From NCBI GenBank assembly GCA_020437105.1, contig JAGQWR010000081.1:1-39838 (forward strand): DNA of 39,838 bases, read 5' to 3'. Shown here one piece after another: positions 1-8,448 of the stretch. The number at the start of each line of letters is the position of its first letter. Within the stretch, counting starts at the first letter, position 1. The notes beneath the pieces were generated by a model. It did not search any database, was not told the DNA's origin, and worked only from the letters and a program-made list of their open reading frames with translations. This DNA is from Saprospiraceae bacterium. Lineage in GTDB: Bacteria; Bacteroidota; Bacteroidia; Chitinophagales; Saprospiraceae. The translations under genes and the position numbers were made by a program.

Positions 1-167
1 TACTAATATAATATTACTATAAGTATTAATAATCAATATGTTATAAGGTCAAAAATGTATTTATTGATTAAATCTGTTAGGATTTATTTTGTACAATATG
101 TCAACATCGTTGTGACTCAAGACCTTTAGTTTTAAACTGTTTTTGAAAAAAATTAAAGTTTAAAACT

Positions 168-287
168 ATGGCAATCATTATCACACTCCTACTTTCTCTT
201 GGTGTTATTTCGTCTGTAGAGCAGGCAACCCCTGAAATTCTTGAGGCGCATTCAAATGTTGTTATCCAAGATATGGATGAGATGTAA
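168..287 (+). CDS. possible small peptide, 39 aa, hydrophobic N-terminus
   Basis: The frame opens with ATG after an A-rich leader and ends with TAA. The predicted product is 39 residues. It starts with a hydrophobic run (MAIIITLLLSLGVISS) and ends with an acidic tail (DMDEM), a layout seen in short secreted or membrane peptides. It is not recognised as a known family. Against it: it is short, and no promoter was found upstream. For it: the 512-549 terminator lies downstream on the same strand, and the hydrophobic/acidic arrangement is not typical of random AT-rich sequence. Function unknown. Confidence 0.3.
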   Translation: MAIIITLLLSLGVISSVEQATPEILEAHSNVVIQDMDEM

Positions 288-511
288 TTGAAACTATAGG
301 TTTCGGTTGAATTATATTCGGTTTTATTTTTTTAACTAATTGTTTAACAGGTAGTTATAGTTGTTTTATTTTCGATTGTCCTGCATTGTTCTAGGATGAT
401 TATTGACCTTATTGCTTTTGAACTAGGTTTCTTAGCCTATATATTTGTATCACAATCAGTCTTAAATAAGACTTCATTCCACTTCCATACTTCCGTAAAA
501 ACGCTCCGAGG

Positions 512-549
512 GGGCATCAGATCGCCTGATCTGGTGCCCTTTTTCTTTT
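512..549 (+). terminator. strong intrinsic terminator, orphan
   Basis: GGGCATCAGATC (512-523) pairs with GATCTGGTGCCC (528-539) over 12 bp with one G-T wobble and a GCCT loop, followed by TTTTTCTTTT. This is a textbook rho-independent terminator for a plus-strand transcript. No convincing gene ends just before it; the nearest candidate is the 39-aa ORF ending 225 bases upstream. In the other direction the T-run is short (GCGTTTTT), so use by the minus-strand gene ending at 757 is possible but weaker. Confidence 0.75.
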
Positions 550-756
550 GGAAATGTCAAGGAACAAACAATAGCTACCCTGCCTGAGTAGGATAATTTC
601 TTTAGAGGGGATTTAAAGTAACAGGCGGGTTTAGGTATGGCTCAATAGGAAAATGGCCAATATGTATCAGGGATGATATGCAAATATACTAAGATTCGGG
701 AACTTGAAAGAAAAACGCCTATTAAGGTTTTATTCCGGGTATTCTAATAGGCAATA

Positions 757-3531
757 TTAATCAATGCGTACAGGCTCAGATTGTTGCCGGATTAGCTGTA
801 AACGCCTTTCTTTTTCAGGTTTACGTCGTTCTATGTTGGTTGTAGTGTGGTATTGATGAACCTCCAAAAAACCTATCTGGATCTGTTGCCAACTTGCATC
901 CGTTAAGGTATCCCCACGGTGATTGAGCTCCTTAAATAACAGCGTTGAAATAGACTCGTAATCCTCCCGTCCCAAATAATCCAGATCAGCATCACATAAA
1001 ATCGCCGACAAATGATCTTCAGGAACTTGTGGAACCCGGGTAGCCAGTATCATTCGGCAAATTTGCTCTATTTCAGAGTCCGTGTAATTATAGCCTGGCA
1101 ATAACTCCCTGGCTATCCTGCAGCCAATCAACTCATGATCTTTTGCCTGCTCCAGAAAACCAATATCATGAAGTAAGGCTGCAGTTTGGACCAACCTCAC
1201 ATCTGCCTGATGAATTCCTTCCTCCTTGCATATTTCTAGGGCAGCCTGCTCTACATCCAGGATGTGCGAAAGGCTGTGATATACCAATTGGGGAGAAAGC
1301 CCTTTTTCCAGTTTTTTCAAAACATCTTGCCGCAGTCTCTGCAAATCAAAACTGGTCCGGCGGTCCTCTATAAAATACATTTGTTGTTCCCCCTTTCCTT
1401 TTGCCAGTATTAGTCCACGGTCAATACTTTCAAATTCAGCACTTACCAGCTGATAAGTGGCTTCCGATACGTTGACTTTCCCTGGTTCGCCGCTGGCCTC
1501 CATGCGGGCGGCCAGGTTGACCGTATCTCCCCATATATCATAAGCAAATTTTTTGTTTCCTACGACCCCGGCTACAACCGGACCAGAATGGATTCCTATT
1601 CGAACTTCAAAAAGCGGGAGATTCTTTTTTCGGCGACGATCAGAGTATGCCTCCATCCAGGCCCGTATGTCAAGCGCAGCCTTTAGGATGCGTGAAGCAT
1701 GATCTTCCAGGGGCTCCGGCAATCCACTGGCACACATGTATGAGTCACCAATGGTTTTTATCTTTTCAATACCATACCTGCTTGTAATCCGGTCGTACGC
1801 CCGAAAACATTCATCCAGCATCCCAACCAATTCCTCAGCACTAAGGGATTCAGCGATGGTGGTAAACGATTTAAAATCGGTGAATAAAACACTTACCTGG
1901 TCGTAAGATCGGGCATCTGCTTTACCCTTGCTTTTCAGTTCCTCTGCCGTTGAAGCCGGTAGGATATTTAGCAGTAGCTCCTCCGAACGTTGGCGTTCTA
2001 ACTCGATAATGTCATTTTTTTCTGCCAGATCGTGATTGGCCCGGGTCTTAATTCGGTTTCTGTTAACCAAAAGGAACACCATTAATAAGAGCCCCACAGC
2101 ACCTCCAATTAAAGAATATTGCCGGATACGAGCTTGTTTTAAATCTGCTTCCTGCAATAAAATGGCTTGTTGCTGACGCTCGATTTCGTATTGCTTTTTC
2201 CGATCACTATACATGATCTCCCGGCGCTCATTGTCTTTAACCTGTTTCTCGTTTATTCGATCATACCGCACTTCATCATAAAGCTTCCGAAATTCAAAGG
2301 CTTTTTCAAATGCTCCGGTAGCCGCGTATATCCGGGACAGATCTTTATATACATTTTGGAGCGATCGAAGGTCGCCCACTTCCTTGGACAGTGCAAGGGA
2401 TTTATTTATGTATTCCAGTGCGAGTTCATATTTTTCCTGCCGTCGATATACATCTCCATAACCGTTGTAAAGCTGCAGAATACCTTGTTTATTGTTAGAC
2501 TCTGTCCAGATCTCTTCAGCCTGTTCAAAGAGTTCTAATGCCAATTCCCACTCTTTTTCGGCAGAAACTTTGTCTCCAAGGTCCAGAAAAAAAGTACCTC
2601 TGTTTTTATAAGTTAGTCCGATATTATTGAAAATTTCAGCCTGTCCGTCAAGATCATCCAGATCCTCCCGAATGGATAAAGCCTCCTCATATAATTCCAG
2701 TGATTTTTCGGTTTGTTTCAACGCTTCCAGAAAATCTTTTTCGTCATAAAGAGAATCCGCTTTGTAATCAAGCACATTGGCCATATTATTTAGTACGGTA
2801 GATTCTTCCCATTTATTCCCAGCATTTCGGTGAAAGACTAAGGCGCGTTTGTACCACACGAAGGCTTCAGCAGTTCGATCAAGTTCGGTTTTTATGTTTC
2901 CAATTACATTGTATGCATTGCCCAGGTTGTCTTCATTTTGAGTGGCTTCTACCAGTTCCAGGTATTGGAATATGAAATCCAGTGCCTCCGGATAATTGCC
3001 TATGCTCTCATGTACAATAGATATGTTATAGTACAAGCGCATGATTTTGCTGGTATCCCGTAGTTCCTCCCGGATTCGAAGGCTGTTGAGGTAATTAGCC
3101 AGGGCATCTGTGAAATCGCCGAGGTTTTCCCGTACATTCCCAATGTTATTGTACATGGAGGCTACTCCTTTCTGGTCATCCAGTGAGTCACGAATCACAA
3201 GCGCCTGCCGGAAATAGGATACCGCCAAATCGGGTTCGCCATGAATATCTTCTACTACCCCTCTGTAATTGAGGGCGTCACCAATACCAGGTAGGAAATT
3301 TAATGATCGAGCCAGTTGAAGGGAGTTACTTAGTATCTGTCGCGCAGAATCAGGGTGATCAAACTTTAGTTCCCAGCCCAGCTCATTGAGTCTTTTGACC
3401 TGATTGGAATCTGCAGGCGCAGCCCGAATAACACGCCATAAACTATCGGTATAACTTTGCTGGGCATAAGTTGACCATCCGCTGAAAAGCAGGAAAAAGA
3501 AGCAGAATAGACGAAATGCAGGCCGATTCAT
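757..3531 (-). CDS. TPR-repeat membrane adenylate cyclase (class III) with C-terminal HD domain
   Basis: The 924-aa product has a signal peptide (ending near TYAQ), about eight TPR units (roughly residues 40-430), a coiled coil, one membrane helix (about 470-490) and a class III cyclase domain (about 540-690). The C-terminus is an HD phosphohydrolase-like domain (about 730-900). Cyclase metal ligands D552 and D596 are present. K592 and D665 are the adenine-choosing residues of class III enzymes, and N672 and R676 are the transition-state pair, so ATP to cAMP is the likely reaction. The HD domain keeps H752/H756, H788-D789 and D847. TPRs should be periplasmic and the enzyme cytoplasmic. Joining a cyclase to a possible phosphodiesterase-type HD domain is unusual; the HD substrate is unknown. 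A terminator separates it from the gene upstream. Confidence 0.88.
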   Translation of the reverse strand: MNRPAFRLFCFFFLLFSGWSTYAQQSYTDSLWRVIRAAPADSNQVKRLNELGWELKFDHPDSARQILSNSLQLARSLNFLPGIGDALNYRGVVEDIHGEPDLAVSYFRQALVIRDSLDDQKGVASMYNNIGNVRENLGDFTDALANYLNSLRIREELRDTSKIMRLYYNISIVHESIGNYPEALDFIFQYLELVEATQNEDNLGNAYNVIGNIKTELDRTAEAFVWYKRALVFHRNAGNKWEESTVLNNMANVLDYKADSLYDEKDFLEALKQTEKSLELYEEALSIREDLDDLDGQAEIFNNIGLTYKNRGTFFLDLGDKVSAEKEWELALELFEQAEEIWTESNNKQGILQLYNGYGDVYRRQEKYELALEYINKSLALSKEVGDLRSLQNVYKDLSRIYAATGAFEKAFEFRKLYDEVRYDRINEKQVKDNERREIMYSDRKKQYEIERQQQAILLQEADLKQARIRQYSLIGGAVGLLLMVFLLVNRNRIKTRANHDLAEKNDIIELERQRSEELLLNILPASTAEELKSKGKADARSYDQVSVLFTDFKSFTTIAESLSAEELVGMLDECFRAYDRITSRYGIEKIKTIGDSYMCASGLPEPLEDHASRILKAALDIRAWMEAYSDRRRKKNLPLFEVRIGIHSGPVVAGVVGNKKFAYDIWGDTVNLAARMEASGEPGKVNVSEATYQLVSAEFESIDRGLILAKGKGEQQMYFIEDRRTSFDLQRLRQDVLKKLEKGLSPQLVYHSLSHILDVEQAALEICKEEGIHQADVRLVQTAALLHDIGFLEQAKDHELIGCRIARELLPGYNYTDSEIEQICRMILATRVPQVPEDHLSAILCDADLDYLGREDYESISTLLFKELNHRGDTLTDASWQQIQIGFLEVHQYHTTTNIERRKPEKERRLQLIRQQSEPVRID

Positions 3532-3545
3532 ATTTCAATAATAAC

Positions 3546-3577
3546 AAAAAAGGGCACCCCGATGGTTCGGAGCGCCC
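3546..3577 (-). terminator. intrinsic terminator of the DUF4920 gene
   Basis: Read on the minus strand, GGGCGCTCCGA pairs with TCGGGGTGCCC around a 4-nt loop (two internal mismatches) and is followed by TTTTTTGTT. It lies 26 bases after the stop of the DUF4920 gene and just before the cyclase start at 3531, so it should insulate the two minus-strand genes. Confidence 0.7.
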
Positions 3578-3602
3578 TTTTTCATTAAAAAATAGCAGAT
3601 TA

Positions 3603-4118
3603 TTATCCTTCTTCGTCTAAAACGATCACTCCGGATGCCAAAAATTTCAAGTCTTCCCGAGGTTCTGTAATCTTATCAATCTCTTCCTGCGGCAATCCTT
3701 CATCTTCAGCATAGTGGCGCAACTCTTCAACAGAGGTAACTTCCCGGAATGCATATCCTTCAAGGACAACCTGACGACCAGCGATATCTTTGGGAACAAA
3801 AAATCCGTAATCTTTAAAACGTACCATCATGTTAGGTTGGCCTTCCTGGTCGCCAACAATATCCATCCAGCAGCCTTTTGCCTGACAGACTGATTCTACC
3901 GTTCCAGCTATTTTGGCTGGAATAGAGTCTGCTGTAAGTACTTTGCTCACTACCTCGCCATAAGGCATAATACCCTCCATTGTTAAGGCTTCACCAAAGG
4001 TTTGTCCTTTGATTTCTGTTGGCGTTGTAGTGCTTGTTTCTGTTTCTGAACTAGTTGGGGTCTGGCAGGCCTGAGTAACCAGAATTAATAACCCGACCAT
4101 GAAAAATGGTTTAATCAT
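3603..4118 (-). CDS. DUF4920 domain lipoprotein
   Basis: The 171-aa product starts with a lipoprotein signal (MIKPFFMVGLLILVTQAC, lipid-modified C18) followed by a Ser/Thr linker. The rest matches the DUF4920 family of Bacteroidota as I know it, with the hallmarks QAKGCWM and VRFKDYGFFVPKD. Function is unknown; an OB-fold-like periplasmic domain is likely. A longer frame starts at 4187, but the ATG at 4118 is preferred: it begins the lipoprotein signal exactly, is preceded by an A-rich leader, and a promoter -7 element (4154-4161) lies inside the longer version. A terminator follows the stop. Confidence 0.82.
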   Translation of the reverse strand: MIKPFFMVGLLILVTQACQTPTSSETETSTTTPTEIKGQTFGEALTMEGIMPYGEVVSKVLTADSIPAKIAGTVESVCQAKGCWMDIVGDQEGQPNMMVRFKDYGFFVPKDIAGRQVVLEGYAFREVTSVEELRHYAEDEGLPQEEIDKITEPREDLKFLASGVIVLDEEG

Positions 4119-4153
4119 TTTACTTAGTTTTTCCAAGATTTTGTATTTGATAC

Positions 4154-4187
4154 CAAAGATACAAAAGGCAAAACCAGAAAAGTCCAA
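4154..4187 (-). promoter_or_regulatory. Bacteroidota-type promoter for DUF4920 gene
   Basis: On the minus strand TATCTTTG (4161-4154) matches the TAnnTTTG -7 element. A TTG at 4187-4185 is a possible -33 element, with a spacer of 23, somewhat longer than the usual 17-20. Transcription would start near 4147, supporting the 4118 start codon. Confidence 0.5.
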
Positions 4188-4339
4188 TTCGCTACAATAA
4201 AATAGAGTTAATGGGGTTTAATATTTTATATATGAAGTGACAAGCCTCATATAAATCAAAACACCCAATCAAATCTTGCTTATGCTGCGAACGCTACATG
4301 TCGAACCGTTTTTCTCGTCTTATTTAAACCCGAACCGAC

Positions 4340-5986
4340 ATGGCATGCGCACGGATTTTTTTAGCGGCATCTTTTGTGCTTTTCATTACCCTTTCTCTTC
4401 AGGCAAATTGTACTAAAGGCAATTGTTACGATGGCTATGGTACCTACGTTTACTCGAATGGTGCTAAGTATATTGGCGATTTCCTAAATGGAGACCCACA
4501 CGGAAAAGGGATTCTTTACTTTGCTAATGGCAATAAATACATCGGTCATTGGGATTCCAATAACCGACATGGAGAAGGCCGTATGGTCTATATGGAAGGG
4601 CATGAATACCTCGGCATGTTCGAGTTTGATAAAATGAGCGGCCATGGGGTGATGACCTACTCCAACGGCGATGTTTATGATGGCAACTGGAAAAATGACC
4701 GTCCGAATGGAGAAGGTAAATACCTTTTTGCAAATGGCGAACATTATGAAGGCGGCTTCCAGGATGGCCGATTCCAGGGCAAAGGAGTTATGTATTATCT
4801 GGACGGCTCCCGTTACGACGGGCAATGGGCCAACAATAAAAAACATGGTTCTGGTACAATCGTGCAATACGATGGCAAAACCTTTAGCGGGGAATGGAAT
4901 AATGGCACCCAACTTTCAGGTGGTTTTGACAGACCTGATTTTGATGGTCATTCTTCTCCTACGATAAGAGACTGTAATAAAGAGTATTGTGCAGACGGCA
5001 AGGGCATATATGTTTATCCGGATGGTAGCCGCTATGAAGGCGAATTTTATAAAGGTGAACCAGAAGGGCTGGGTACCGTTGTTTACCAAAATGGAGACCG
5101 GTACGAGGGAGAATGGATGAGTAATACACCGCATGGGCAGGGTATCATGTATTATGCCAATGGAAGAGTTGTAGCGGCGGTATGGGAGTTTGGCCACCCT
5201 GATCAGGTCATGGAGGAAGATGCTATTTTGAGGGCGGATACTCGAATTACTGTCGATGAAGACCCTGCTGTGAAAATATGGGCAGTCGTGATTGGAGTAG
5301 GGCGCTATGGACATATGCCAGTGCTCAAATTTACAGATGATGATGCTTACCAGATTTATGCCTTTTTAAAGAGTCCTCAAGGTGGAGCTATTCCGGATGA
5401 TCAAATCAGGCTTTTGATCGATGAAGAAGCCACCCGTGAGCATATCATGGAAGCCATGCAGGAAACGTTTCTGCGTGCTGACCGGAACGACGTCGTGCTG
5501 TTTTATTTTTCCGGCCATGGGGTAGAGGGTTCCTTTCTGCCTGTCGATTTTGATGGCTATAATAATTTGCTTAGACACGAAGATATCACTAAACTGCTCG
5601 GAAAAAGTCAGGCAAAACATAAAATTGTGTTAGCAGATGCTTGTCATTCAGGCGGACTGTTGGCTATGAAAGAACCAGTCCGGGAAATGTTGAATCGCTA
5701 TTACTCTGCCTTCGAAGCTTCAGATGGAGGCATGGCACTACTCATGTCTTCCCGCGGGGAGGAGTTTTCGCTGGAAGATGGCGGGCTGCGCTCAGGGGTT
5801 TTTAGCTATTTTCTGGTTCGCGGGTTAAAAGGAGATGCAGATATGGATCATAATGGTATCGTCGTAATTACGGAAATTTATGATTACGTAAATCAGCAGG
5901 TACGAAACTATACGCTAAATGCCCAAACGCCAACCCTAATGGGTAGTTTTGATCCAAGTATGCCCGTATCCATACTCTGGCACTAA
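4340..5986 (+). CDS. secreted MORN-repeat caspase-like (clan CD, C14) protease, copy 1
   Basis: The 548-aa product has a signal peptide (about 1-22), then about ten MORN repeats in two blocks (about 30-195 and 215-285). A caspase/metacaspase domain (about 310-548) opens with KIWAVVIGVGRY. The catalytic pair is visible: H393 in SGHG and C435 in DACHSGG. The Asp two residues before the Cys is the metacaspase mark for cutting after Arg or Lys; this specificity is inferred. Each MORN block starts with a cysteine pair (CTKGNC, CNKEYC), which could form disulfides outside the cytoplasm. A paralogue follows 292 bases downstream. MORN repeats often bind lipids or partner proteins; substrate and role are unknown. 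Confidence 0.88.
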   Translation: MACARIFLAASFVLFITLSLQANCTKGNCYDGYGTYVYSNGAKYIGDFLNGDPHGKGILYFANGNKYIGHWDSNNRHGEGRMVYMEGHEYLGMFEFDKMSGHGVMTYSNGDVYDGNWKNDRPNGEGKYLFANGEHYEGGFQDGRFQGKGVMYYLDGSRYDGQWANNKKHGSGTIVQYDGKTFSGEWNNGTQLSGGFDRPDFDGHSSPTIRDCNKEYCADGKGIYVYPDGSRYEGEFYKGEPEGLGTVVYQNGDRYEGEWMSNTPHGQGIMYYANGRVVAAVWEFGHPDQVMEEDAILRADTRITVDEDPAVKIWAVVIGVGRYGHMPVLKFTDDDAYQIYAFLKSPQGGAIPDDQIRLLIDEEATREHIMEAMQETFLRADRNDVVLFYFSGHGVEGSFLPVDFDGYNNLLRHEDITKLLGKSQAKHKIVLADACHSGGLLAMKEPVREMLNRYYSAFEASDGGMALLMSSRGEEFSLEDGGLRSGVFSYFLVRGLKGDADMDHNGIVVITEIYDYVNQQVRNYTLNAQTPTLMGSFDPSMPVSILWH

Positions 5987-6031
5987 TGTTCCAACGCGTA
6001 AATTTCCATATGCCCAAGCTTTGTGTTTTTT

Positions 6032-6094
6032 GCACGGTGCTTCGTTACAAAAAGGCTTATATAGCTATGGCTATGCCCGCTTTTGTGCCATGCT
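6032..6094. repeat. imperfect long hairpin after first MORN-caspase gene
   Basis: Lower arm GCAC...ACAAAAAGGC faces GCCCGCTTTTGTGCC, with an apical stem ATAGC-TATG-GCTAT (6061-6074). The pairing is imperfect and there is no T-run after it, so it is not a standard terminator. It may be a decayed palindromic repeat or an RNA structure at the 3' end of the 4340-5986 transcript. Confidence 0.4.
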
Positions 6095-6187
6095 CAGTAC
6101 AAAACCTACACAGGCTTAATATATTACAACTTACGGGGTAGTCCACTAATTTGCGGAGCTTTGATACTATTGTTACAGTTCCTGGTA

Positions 6188-6226
6188 ATTTTATCTCGTT
6201 TGGTCATTTACTGAACGAGATAAAAT
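6188..6226. promoter_or_regulatory. 13-bp perfect inverted repeat before second MORN-caspase gene
   Basis: ATTTTATCTCGTT (6188-6200) and AACGAGATAAAAT (6214-6226) are perfect inverted copies with a 13-nt centre. The repeat ends 52 bases before the ATG of the downstream caspase gene. It could be an operator for a dimeric regulator, or a hairpin in the leader or 3' end of the upstream transcript. The stem is AT-rich with a weak T-run, so a terminator role is less likely. Confidence 0.55.
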
Positions 6227-6278
6227 ATTTCTATCTTCGGGAGCGTTTCCGGTGGCAGAAAAAATTCCTTACGATATT

Positions 6279-8264
6279 ATGAAACGAATTATCCTTCTTT
6301 TTTCACTTTTGACTTTTTTGGCATTTCAATCGGCAGATGCGCAATGTGTTTCCGGCGATTGCCGAAATGGTACCGGCATTTTCATATTCCCAAGTGGAGC
6401 AAAATATGTTGGCCAGTTTGAAAATGGCCAACTTCATGGTATTGGAAGCTGCTATTATTCTGATGGGTCAAAATATCAGGGTCAATGGGAGGAAGGCTAT
6501 CCTCAGGGTGATGGAATAAAGACCTTTGCAGATGGCAGCCAACGGAAAGGTAAGTGGGAGCGGGGAGAACCTCAGGATGAACCAACTGTTGTAGCTTCTG
6601 CTCCGGTTGATCCCCCAAGTCCGGCAGTTGTTGCAGCCCAACCCGCTGCTGAAGAAAAAGAGGAAGCGCAGGTAGGTTGTGTTTCAGGCGATTGCCGTAA
6701 TGGAAAAGGAATCTATATCTATCCAAGTGGCGCTATTTATATTGGCGAGTTTAAAGATGGGGAGATTCATGGTATTGGGGTTTGTAATTATTCGGATGGT
6801 AGTAAATATCAGGGGCAGTGGCAAACCCGCTATCCGCATGGCCGTGGCACCAAAACCTTTCCGGATGGTACAAAATGGACCGGTAGCTGGAAAAAAGGAC
6901 AGCCTATTGATGATCAGGGTAATATAGTAACCAATCTGTTTCCTGATAAGGAGTTGGCTCCGAGTGAAACCGATCTCCAGACAGGTTGTGTATCCGGAGA
7001 TTGTGAATCAGAATCAGGAACACTCGCTTACGCGGATGGTAGTAAATATGAGGGAAGCTTCCGGAATGGCCAGCCACATGGCCAGGGTAGTTTTACAGAT
7101 ATTAATGGAGATCGTTATGTAGGGTATTTCCGTAATGGAATCCGACATGGAGAAGGAACCCTTTACCTGGCAAGTGGGGATAAACAAATTGGACGCTGGA
7201 AAGATGGTGAATACATTGGTCAACCCCAGGAGGAATATGGCTGTATTCAGGGAGATTGTGCGAATGGCCGGGGTACCTTTATTTATAAAGATGAGGGGGC
7301 TAAATATGTTGGCGCCTTTCGGTCAAATCAACCGCATGGTCAGGGAATCATGCAGTTTGCCAATGGCGAAATTTATAGTGGTCAATGGCAGGAAGGGAAT
7401 TTCCACGGACAGGGAAAATTGACACTTTCGGATGGAACCCTTGTTGATGGCTACTGGGCCGGTGGAGACTATCTTGGAGAGGAAAAACCAAGCCAGGATG
7501 TAAGCAGTGCCCGGGATCTGGCAGAATACCGGGAGAAACAACAAATGAAAGTATGGGCTGTAGTGATCGGTATATCATCCTACAACCATATGCCAACGCT
7601 TCGTTATACGGATGATGATGCCTATAAGATTTTTGCTTTTTTGAAAAGTCCGGAAGGAGGCGCACTGGCAGATGAGCAAATTCGCATTTTGATTGATGAG
7701 GACGCCACGCATGATAATATTGTTCAGACTATGAATGAGGTATTTATGCAGGCTGGTCCGAATGATTTGGTCTTGTTATACTATTCCGGTCACGGGCTGA
7801 AAGGTGCTTTCCTTCCAATCGATTTTGATGGCTTCAATAACAGACTCGAACATGAAGAGGTTACCCAGATACTGGAAAACAGCCCGGCTAAATATAAGCT
7901 ATGTATTGCCGATGCTTGTCACTCGGGTAGCCTGTTGGCCATGAAGAGCGGTGAATTGGATAATGTACTTGGAAAATACTATGAGTCACTGGCACAGGCA
8001 GAAGCAGGTACAGCCCTGATAATGTCGTCAAAATCAGAAGAAACATCGCTGGAAAGCAGTGGGCTGCGGCAGGGAGTCTTTAGTCATTTTCTGATTCGTG
8101 GACTGAAAGGGGAGGCAGATTCAAATGGCAATGGTATTATTTCGGTGAAGGAGCTTTTTGACTACGTACATAAAAGTGTAACCAAATATACCGGAAACAG
8201 GCAATCACCTATCCTGATTGGTTCCTTTGATGAAAATATGACAGTGAGCGTTATTCGAGGATAA
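6279..8264 (+). CDS. secreted MORN-repeat caspase-like (clan CD, C14) protease, copy 2
   Basis: The 661-aa product has a signal peptide (MKRIILLFSLLTFLAFQSADAQ), then four MORN blocks (about residues 24-400). Each block opens with a Cys-pair motif: CVSGDC three times and CIQGDC once. Blocks one and two are joined by a Pro/Ala/Glu linker near residues 105-130. The caspase domain (about 420-661) opens with KVWAVVIGISSY and keeps H505 (SGHG) and C547 (DACHSG). It is clearly a paralogue of the preceding gene, with the same order of parts but more blocks, which points to block duplication. The ATG at 6279 is chosen over a GTG at 6252 because the signal peptide begins exactly there. A perfect hairpin terminator follows the stop. 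Confidence 0.88.
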   Translation: MKRIILLFSLLTFLAFQSADAQCVSGDCRNGTGIFIFPSGAKYVGQFENGQLHGIGSCYYSDGSKYQGQWEEGYPQGDGIKTFADGSQRKGKWERGEPQDEPTVVASAPVDPPSPAVVAAQPAAEEKEEAQVGCVSGDCRNGKGIYIYPSGAIYIGEFKDGEIHGIGVCNYSDGSKYQGQWQTRYPHGRGTKTFPDGTKWTGSWKKGQPIDDQGNIVTNLFPDKELAPSETDLQTGCVSGDCESESGTLAYADGSKYEGSFRNGQPHGQGSFTDINGDRYVGYFRNGIRHGEGTLYLASGDKQIGRWKDGEYIGQPQEEYGCIQGDCANGRGTFIYKDEGAKYVGAFRSNQPHGQGIMQFANGEIYSGQWQEGNFHGQGKLTLSDGTLVDGYWAGGDYLGEEKPSQDVSSARDLAEYREKQQMKVWAVVIGISSYNHMPTLRYTDDDAYKIFAFLKSPEGGALADEQIRILIDEDATHDNIVQTMNEVFMQAGPNDLVLLYYSGHGLKGAFLPIDFDGFNNRLEHEEVTQILENSPAKYKLCIADACHSGSLLAMKSGELDNVLGKYYESLAQAEAGTALIMSSKSEETSLESSGLRQGVFSHFLIRGLKGEADSNGNGIISVKELFDYVHKSVTKYTGNRQSPILIGSFDENMTVSVIRG

Positions 8265-8287
8265 GACGTACCCCTTTCAAAAAGGGA

Positions 8288-8330
8288 AAAAGTGGTAGTG
8301 CTGTTCATTTAGCACTACCACTTTTATATT
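8288..8330 (+). terminator. intrinsic terminator after MORN-caspase copy 2
   Basis: AAAAGTGGTAGTGCT (8288-8302) pairs perfectly with AGCACTACCACTTTT (8311-8325) around an 8-nt loop and is followed by a short T/A tail. It separates the caspase gene from the ribosomal operon; the A/T ends make it usable from either side. Confidence 0.8.
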
Positions 8331-8365
8331 TATAACAAAACTTGAATTCAAATTCAAACTATTTC

Positions 8366-8396
8366 TTCCGAAAAACAAGGAAAAACCTTACCTTTG
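8366..8396 (+). promoter_or_regulatory. promoter of rpsF-rpsR-rplI operon
   Basis: TACCTTTG (8389-8396) matches the TAnnTTTG -7 element. A TTC (8366-8368) lies 20 bases upstream where the -33 TTG is expected. Transcription would start near 8403, leaving a leader of about 46 bases. Confidence 0.65.
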
Positions 8397-8448
8397 CGTC
8401 CGCTTTAATAGAAAGCGAGTTGTTCTTTAAATAATTTATGTCTGATTC

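Larger units (their letters stand above)
1..756. other. AT-rich noncoding left end of window
   Basis: This stretch has no long gene. It is AT-rich and holds one possible 39-aa peptide ORF (168-287) and a strong hairpin terminator (512-549). A 63-aa reading frame at 396-587 runs straight through that terminator and is not accepted. I see no tRNA or rRNA fold and no clear TAnnTTTG promoter. The gene that enters from the left, if any, lies outside the window. Confidence 0.6.

Noticed and set aside
396..587. 63-aa plus-strand frame near the left end
   Set aside because: It runs through the strong terminator at 512-549 and has no recognisable protein character.
4484..4912. Minus-strand frames inside the MORN-caspase genes
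   Set aside because: These are by-products of the repeated MORN codons; the plus-strand frame has signal peptide, domains and catalytic residues.
6252..6278. GTG start for second MORN-caspase
   Set aside because: It would put nine extra residues before a perfect signal peptide that begins at ATG 6279.
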